Source: Urechis unicinctus
Lineage: Eukaryota; Annelida; Polychaeta; Xenopneusta; Urechidae
DNA: 64,000 nt
Direction of reading: 5' to 3'
NCBI GenBank assembly: GCA_034190875.2
Contig: CM067354.1
Coordinates: 8,730,328 to 8,794,327, forward strand
Below, one piece after another: positions 56,618-64,000 of the stretch. The notes below the pieces were generated by a model, which did no database searches, was not told where the DNA came from, and was given only the letters and a program-made list of their open reading frames with translations. How positions within the stretch are numbered: position 1 is the first letter of the stretch; the number at the start of each line of letters is the position of its first letter. The translations under genes were made by a program, and so were the position numbers.

Positions 56618-59600
56618 CGGGCTTCATTGTTGTTGTTTTTTCAAGTTTGAGTGGTTTTGGCCATGTACCATTGTGACGGCTTCGCGAGGACTGAGGTGAT
56701 TTTCGTCACCGTATCTCCTAACTAGATCAATCTATTCAACATTCACTGTTTGTGGGCCTACAAGTCTGGGATTGAATTTGTCTCTGGTCAAAGAGAAATC
56801 ATTGGGACTTGGAATATACGTTATTGGTTATTGTACTTAAAGTGGATGCATATGGCATTGCGAGTGTGCTTTCAGTGAAAATGAATAGTTTATGTAAAGT
56901 ATAATTGTCTATTTATTCACAAGGTGGTACGATTAATGCTGGTGAAGGTTAAATGTGTACAGTGAGTGATAATATAAGTTTTTTCGATCGATGTATCGCG
57001 AACACCGGACAGTCCTTCATGCCTTACTTTAGCATCGGTTTTCTATGAGAAATATTGATGATCTTGATATATCAGTAAGCATGGTTTGGTATTCATGACA
57101 TAATACTGATAAGTCAAGCTATGCGCTCTCCCGGTGCGGACATGACAGAATCGAACATTTTAAAGTCTAAAATACGACCGAACGGCTCATTCAATAAGAA
57201 AATAAACTTGACCCAAGTGTTCCACTATAGTTGAATTATCCCCGTATATAGATGGATAATCTGAGCCAGATTGATAAATGAACGAAAATCGACTTTCTTT
57301 GACGACGCACGATCAGCGGTGGTTGTGAGCGTGCGCAGCCGTGTTGAGTCAAGGCAAGGTTGACCCTGATACGGGCTCACGGGGCGAGCATGCGATGATT
57401 GGACAACGTTTTGAGGTGCAAAATACGACAAAACGGCTCCATTTAATAAGAAAATAACTTCACCCATTTGTAACATCATACTTAAATTTGTCAAAAGTGT
57501 GTTCCTTTATCGCGAGACTCTGATAAAATTGGGAAAAAAATACATTTGTTTACACCGTAACATTTCGTACGTAAATAATATTATTTTCCCTTTGGCCATT
57601 TGTTTTAGATTTTATATGATCGTGAACATTAGAATGTCATCTTGTCATTCACCAAACAATAAAAACGATGCGAGTAACGATTACGAACCGATTTAGATAA
57701 TTCAAAACGGAGTGAGTCTCGAAAAGTCAAAAATACTCGCCAAGAATTCTCACGTATTGCTCCACAAAAACACCTTTTTTATGCCTCAAACGGAGTAAAA
57801 TGCGGATATTATTGAAATTCAATACGTTAGCTCTCGTTTGATGTGTCATTCGTCCATGTATCTTAAATATAAATGCCAGTTAGAGCAAGTTGAAAAAAAT
57901 TGGAATTAACATTGAGGCACAAGCGCGGCCGTCTGAGGCGAGGTTCGGCTGACACCCCTAACCTAGACCTACAAGTACAGTCTTACTTTCTCTTAAACCG
58001 ACGCAATGTAAAAATTTTGAGATCGATTCAGACAACTACCAATCACCAAACATACAGACGACTAATGCTAAGGCAATGCGGATGAGACGGCGGGATATCG
58101 CAGGAAATATGTAAAGTCTGACCATAGGCCAAGTCCAAATGTGATCGATAGTCAAAGTTTCACCTCACTGACTTTATAGTGCAACACATCCAACGATGAA
58201 CCACCCGTGGGTATTCCAGAATAATCTTCCATACTCATTGATACATTTATTTAAGGTCGCCATTGCTTCACTTTAAGGCAAGGCACTGGCCCCTGATTTT
58301 TTGATGATCTGATGCCACCTTGGGGACGAGGGGCTGTATGGCAGAATCTTTATGGAAACAAGAAAATATGCAAGGACAGTTTAAAAACCATACATTTTCA
58401 TATCCATAAATGTCTTGACATCAATCTTGCCTAGAGTGCAACAACAGTCATACTCCTTTATTAACAGAATCAACGAAATCCAACATAATTTTAAGAATTG
58501 TTGTTCAACATGGCTACTATGTGAATTGAAGAAACTGATATCACTGATATCAGCGAATTTACTAGAGGTAGCACTGTGTTGTGTCTGGAGGTTAAGTGGA
58601 GGAGTCAGCAATCAACTCACGCTTTTCAATTGGGCGCGCATCTACGGTTGATGTACGATGAAAATGCCTACTTCACTTTATCCACAATATGATAAAAAAA
58701 TATATATATTTATTAAGGCAATCACAATTTTTACATATTCCTGAACCATGATGGCAGTCATGTTTTAATTGTCTGTTCATTGTCTTGTCTGTATTTTCAA
58801 CTCTTTTATAGGGGAAGTGAAAACAAATTGTTCAAATAATTATACAAGCACCATTCCATGTCAAGGAAGCAATTTAGTAAATGGTATAAGCCTTGTTGTC
58901 TGCTAGACAAATTGTTGCTGATGTTTTCTCTTCTTATTTGTTTTGTTTGGATAATTACGTGGGATTAAGTGTTGGCATTATCCTGTGACTTCAGCAAATT
59001 AGATGAGTAACAATATAGAGTCAAATAAAAAGTTAACGTTATGGCTATTTCAAACGGATAAAAAGTAGGTTGAAGAACTTGACCATTCCAGTACATTTGG
59101 CTTGCCATTGGGCAGGCCTCTACTGCAGACATAGAGGCCGATTGTATGTCCAGTTAGTCCACCACTTTTAGTTTGGCAAAGTGGTGAACTTAACAGAGAG
59201 ACAATGGTGTGGGTCTAGTGCTGCGCTGGGGCTCAGGCCTGCATATGAGGCTGACATACAGTCCTACCCTAAATGCCATTGACAAAATGAATGAGATTTT
59301 GACCCACATTCAAACATTTCTTTAAATATTTCATTATAATTTTAAAATTTACTTGGCACTGTTAAGTTACCTTTCTCTTTGGCTGTAGGGAGGTTTCATT
59401 GGAGACCAAATGTTAGGCTGTTTATATTCATGAGAATAGATAGTCTTCAAATGAAATTAGTGCATAATTAATCGGAATAGAATTATTCTCTTGCCCAAAC
59501 TCAGTTTAGGTTCATTGAATTTTGGTATAGTCAGAAGTCATTGTCTAGCCCCAATAAAATCAGGGATGGCTGTTAAAAATCGCCATCCAGGTTTGTAATT

Positions 59601-59696
59601 TTAACTTCGTAACTTGGGCCAGGTTCTACCTTGTATTCCCCAAACCACCGGGAAAGATAAATGCTGGGAAAGTTAAAAGCCTTGTCCTCTGTTTAA

Positions 59697-60168
59697 TCAT
59701 GTCACATTTTATGCTGTCCATGAGATCCATTTTTATGCTGTCCATGAGATCCACTCATGTCACATTTTATGCTGTCCATGAGATACACTCATGTCACATT
59801 TTATGGTGTCCATGAGATCCACTCATGTCACTTTTTATGCTCTCCATCAGAGCCACTCATGTCACATTTTATGCTGTCCATGAGAGACACTCATGTCACA
59901 TTTTATGCTGTCCATGAGAGCCACTCATGTCACATTTTATGCTGTCCATGAGATCCACTCATGTCACATTTTATGCTGTCCATGAGAGCAACTCATGTCA
60001 CTTTTTATGCTGTCCATGAGAGCCACTCATGTCATATTTTATGGTGTCCATGAGAGCCACTCATGTCACATTTTATGCTGTCCATGAGATCCACTCATGT
60101 CACTTTTTATGGTGTCCATGAGAGTCACTCATGTCACTTTTTATGGTGTCCATGAGAGCCACTCAATA
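59697..60168 (+). repeat. 34-bp minisatellite just upstream of DAP3
   Basis: About thirteen units of cactcatgtcacattttatg followed by ctgtccatgagatc, with variants (cttttt for catttt, ggtg for gctg). It ends about 30 bases before the first recognisable DAP3 exon. A 64-codon frame across it is an artefact of the period. Confidence 0.9.
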
Positions 60169-60197
60169 ACACTGAGATGATGATGATGTGCATTCAG

Positions 60198-62862
60198 CAT
60201 TACGTCAAGTTGGTCACCTGGGTCGCCTGAGTTGCCTGGCTTTACAGCAACATTCAAGGCAGTTGTCAGATGTGACCAGTGTCGATCCAAACACAGAGGC
60301 ATCCCCACCTGATTGTGGAAGATCTACATTATTCCGCACCCAGGAAATAGATCCTGTAAGTTATCTCAGTAACATGCCATAGTTTTCAACACAACTACTG
60401 TCATCGTCATGCGAGTGTGATATTTTGATGATGTTTTTTTGCTTATCAGTCGAAACATACCATCAGACATCAGGGCCTCTTCTACACAATACAGGAAGAT
60501 GAGACCAAAAGATGGCTGAAGCAAGGCCAGTCACCCCACTTTTATAAACAGGTACATAAATTGACGTAACAAATTTTTGTTACAAAACTCTTTCAAGTTA
60601 GAGTATCTGTCTCGCAATCACAACTTTGAGAATTAAAGTAGAAATACTCATTTCTACTCAAGTGTTATCCTTCCCAAAATATTTCTGTTGGATTTTTGTA
60701 ATTTTCAGGCAAAGGCCTTCAGGGAAACATCCTTAATGGTGCGAGCACCTGCCGTGGAGGTGATGGAGTGTATGAAGGCCGCGGACTACAGACTACCTGC
60801 CCTCCGTTACGTCCTTTGTATCCCAATAATACAAAGAACAAACATTATTTGTGACATGAGTTATGATATAACTCAACAGAATGATTTTTTTTTATTATAA
60901 TACTCTCACTATCCTTGACCTGACTAAAAGACGGTGACAATGGCTGCGGGAAAACCAGTACAATGATGCATTTACTGCACTTCTGTGGCCGGCAAAATTG
61001 GCTCATTATGCATATACCGTGGGGTAAGAATTTGTAATGCTTAATGTCATTGTCATCTTTTGAAAATATAGACCGGTTAGATCACCTGAATTTTATAATG
61101 AATAAACATTGTTGAAGCCATGTTTGTACAGTGATATATAGTTTACATTTGTTGATCTCTGTTATCCCTGCAGCTGTTGCTTTAAATAGATATTCAAAGG
61201 TAGTCAGGCCATCCATCTACAAAGAAGGGCACATAGACCAGCCTAAAGAAGCTGCTCAATGGCTGGCTGATTTTAGGAATGTCAATGGAAGCATTCTGAA
61301 AACCAATGAAGAGGTGATCAAACAGAATGTTACTTTGTTTATTCTAAATGGGGTAAAATACTGGTAATCTATCTAAATTACCTATAGCATTCTTGCTACG
61401 TGTTATGTATCAAATATGGATTTATAATACTGCTTGATTTAAGTGTCTCAGATTGGCTTTATTGTTTTTCATTTTTATTCAGCTAAAAACAAAGCATGCC
61501 TACGTATGGAGTAAGAGGGAGGAGACGGAGGTTGGGACTTCCCTGTGGAACCTCATTGAGTTTGTGAGTCGTCCATTAACATTATTTGTTTTGCATGAAG
61601 CATACCACACATGGAATGAATAACTGTTCTGAAACAAAAACATTCTCTTCTTCTTGATCTCTGTAATTTTCTTTGAATATTTTCAGGGCTTGACGAGACC
61701 CAAGTTTTCCTGTGATGTTTTTGGTGCTTTGGTGAAGGAACTTAAATTATTATCATCTGAGGGCAGGTGAGTTAGCCTTGCTTTCTTGTTTCTGTATCCA
61801 CTGTTTTCTCCATTTCATGTTCAAAGCCATTTGCGTAATGAGTTTTTATTCAAAACTCTTTCCTTATATACATCCCAAACTCTAAATGAGATGATAAGAA
61901 CTATTGTGTTGTTTCCGACAGTTGTCGTTTTCTGGTTGCCATTGATGGAGTGAATGCCCTTTGGCAATCAACCCAGATGAAGAGAATAGGAGACCGCGGC
62001 AAAAGGGTAAGTTATACATTGCAGAAGGCAGGCTGTTTCAACCATGTAATGAAAAAATGATCAGAAGTCATACCAGAAACCTTGCAGATATCCTAATTAT
62101 TGTGATGAGATCAAATCAAGCTTTGTTTGTTTCAATATTCAGAACCAAACTATTTGCAACTGTTTATGCATGTTGTTTGGTTTTTGTTGGAACAGTATGC
62201 CCCAGAGGAACTCACCATGGTCAACCATCTAAAGAAACTCATCTCTAATGATTGGGTGCGTTTGCTGGGGTCCTGCTCCAAAACACCCAATAGATTTTGT
62301 GAATTGTTATTCTCCTGTTATTTTTTTTCTGAATGTTATATTATGTCAATAAGCTTCGAACAAAGATTTTGCAGAGGTGCAGACAAATACACTGAAGCTT
62401 ATCATCAAACATTTCTGATTTATCTTAACCATATCATATTAAGAGTTAGTCACAGCCAGCAGAAGTGGTGTAAGTGAGCAATGCCTGTATAAACCTGGCC
62501 TGTATTGTGCAGAGTGGTGGTGCTGTCGTAGCTACTGTTGATAAACTGGCCAACACACACTACGTAGACGCGGCCTCCTATCTCCCACGCTACCTGCTTC
62601 AAAAAGAGGTGATTTGATTCATTGTGATGTTCTATAGTTGAAATGATGCATGGAAAGAAAGAAAGATAGCTCCTAACTTTTCATGTGAAAAATAACTCAA
62701 ACCAGTGATATCCATGATGTAATCTTGTGTGTTTTTTTTCTTGACAGGGTTTTGACTTCCTAGACCCATTTGTACCCATTCATGTCCCAGACTTCAGTGA
62801 GAAGGAAGCAATCAGCTGTTTACATTATTATGCAGACAAGAAATGGATCACACATCCTAAGG
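60198..62862 (+). CDS. DAP3: DAP3 / mitochondrial small-ribosomal-subunit protein S29 (first and last exons missing)
   Basis: A GTP-binding protein of the mitochondrial small ribosomal subunit, also linked to apoptosis in vertebrates. Exons found: 60198-60355, 60450-60551, 60709-60817, 60931-61023, 61174-61313, 61483-61563, 61687-61766, 61922-62006, 62196-62255, 62513-62608, 62748-62862. All join in phase with GT-AG introns. The protein has Walker A GDNGCGKTST across exons 3-4, then LLHFCGRQNWLIMHIP, AYVWSKREETEVGTSLW, the Walker B-like RFLVAIDGVNALW, and GFDFLDPFVPI near the end. The start ATG and mitochondrial leader must lie in an exon upstream of 60198, not found. The last exon (about 30 residues by comparison with human) is not before 64000. 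Confidence 0.92.
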
Positions 62863-63304
62863 GTAAAAACAATTTGAATCTCACACATTTTACAAAAACG
62901 CTTGATTTATGTGTATTTGTTTTGAGGGGAATCGAAACATTTCAGCGCGTTTGGCCAAACTGGCTCTTATGTTATCAATATCATAAATCCCCATAAATTG
63001 TGTTGATTAAAATTGTCGTTTTGACAGAAATACTTATTCAATAATGTCACCCATTTATGCAGCCAAATTGAAACCGCCTTATTCTATTTGTGACAAATCT
63101 CTTCCAATGTTTGGTTTTGTTTCAATATCACATGGTTCCGTAAGTCCCAGAGAGTTTGTTATTTTTGTTACATTTAGCCTTCATCCAACTACACCCTATT
63201 GCAGTTGAATAGCTCCTATTAACGCCTCTGTCAGATTTAATTTACAACTAACAACAGCATAACAACATATACATATGCCCTCCCCCCTCTGTGCAGACTC
63301 TTTA

Positions 63305-63495
63305 CCCTCCCACACCCATGTCAGCTACACCCATGTCAGCTACACCCATGTCAACCACACCCATGTCAACCACACCTATGTCAACCACACCTTTCTCAAC
63401 CACACCCATGTCAGCCACACCCATGTCAACCACACCTTTGTCAACCACACCCATGTCAGCCACACTCATGTCAACCACACCTTTGTCAGCCTCAC
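63305..63495 (+). repeat. 15-bp minisatellite in the last DAP3 intron
   Basis: About twelve units of cacacccatgtcaac with variants (cagc, ttctc, tttg). Because 15 is a multiple of three, one frame stays open and mimics a His/Thr-rich protein. I do not regard it as coding. Confidence 0.9.
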
Positions 63496-63529
63496 ACCTA
63501 ACATCACCCACTCCCCACACTTCTCTAAC

Positions 63530-64000
63530 CTCCACTCCTGTAACACCAGCTTCTATCTCACTCCTGTAACACCAGCTTCTATCTCACTCCTGTATCACCA
63601 GCTTCTATCTCACTCCTGTATCACCAGCTTCTATCTCACTCCTGTAACACCAGCTTCTATCTCACTCCTGTATCACCAGCTTCTATCTCACTCCTGTATC
63701 ACCAGCTTCTATCTCACTCCTGTATCACCAGCTTCTATCTCACTCCTGTAATGTCAGCTTCTATCTCACTCCTGTAACACCAGCTTCTATCTCACTCCTG
63801 TATCACCAGCTTCTATCTCACTCCTGTAACACCAGCTTCTATCTCACTCCTGTATCATCAGCTTCTATCTCACTCCTGTATCACCAGCTTCTATCTCACT
63901 CCTGTATCATCAGCTTCATCTTCTATCTCACTCAGCTTCTATCTCATCATCACCAGCTTCTATCTCACTCCTGTATCATCAGCTTCTATCTCACTCCTGT
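63530..64000 (+). repeat. 26-bp minisatellite running off the window
   Basis: About eighteen units of ttctatctcactcctgtatc followed by accagc, alternating between gtaacacc, gtatcacc and gtatcatc versions. It continues past the right edge. Confidence 0.9.

Noticed and set aside
59757..59951. 64-codon frame across the 34-bp repeats
   Set aside because: It is periodic translation of a minisatellite without homology.
63275..63751. 158-codon frame with THVNHTHVS-type repeats
   Set aside because: It is produced by a 15-bp minisatellite followed by a 26-bp one in the last DAP3 intron. No splice sites or homology support it.

Overview
This is a window of animal nuclear DNA. Its genes are split by GT-AG introns into short coding exons, and it is AT-rich and full of repeats: minisatellites, microsatellites and transposon remains. 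There are no prokaryotic features. The protein families are metazoan. The SINE-like repeats and the orphan repeat-borne protein family suggest a marine lophotrochozoan, most likely a mollusc. That placement is inference, not proof.

Layout. 0-4.2 kb: the 3' end of a Ty3/gypsy-like element at the left edge, then a nest of SINE-like copies. 4.2-6 kb: no gene, possibly a solo LTR. 6-12.5 kb: two minisatellite arrays and a roughly 3-kb direct duplication carrying remains of a Harbinger-type (HTH_Tnp_4/DDE_Tnp_4) transposase. 12.9-15.3 kb: a tRNA-like SINE head, a CACGTG-rich block, a 980-bp element with terminal inverted repeats, and a perfect hairpin. 15.7-17.9 kb: a broken gene of an animal orphan family, followed by a PIF1-helicase C-terminal fragment. 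20.9-25.3 kb: a recent, complete Ty3/gypsy retrotransposon with near-identical LTRs, a 5-bp target duplication and a tRNA-Leu primer site, but frameshifted open frames.

Conventional genes fill the right half. 26-35 kb: two tandem minus-strand CRAL-TRIO (alpha-tocopherol-transfer-protein-like) genes with identical seven-exon structure. 39.7-48.2 kb: HMG-CoA reductase (19 coding exons, 894 aa), plus strand. 50.2-54.7 kb: GALK2-type N-acetylgalactosamine kinase/galactokinase, minus strand, tail-to-tail with HMGCR. 60.2-62.9 kb: DAP3 (mitochondrial ribosomal protein S29), plus strand, with its first and last exons not seen. I derived exon boundaries by hand from splice consensus, protein homology and phase. 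The HMGCR, GALK2 and second CRAL-TRIO models sum to whole codons.

The genes form no operon-like pathway. HMGCR (mevalonate synthesis, ER) and the CRAL-TRIO proteins (lipophilic-ligand carriers) both concern isoprenoid or lipid biology, but their proximity is probably chance. The most interesting signal is a possible alternative first exon in the large HMGCR intron that divides membrane-domain exons from catalytic exons. It has a start codon, a consensus donor and the right phase, and would give a soluble 533-aa reductase.
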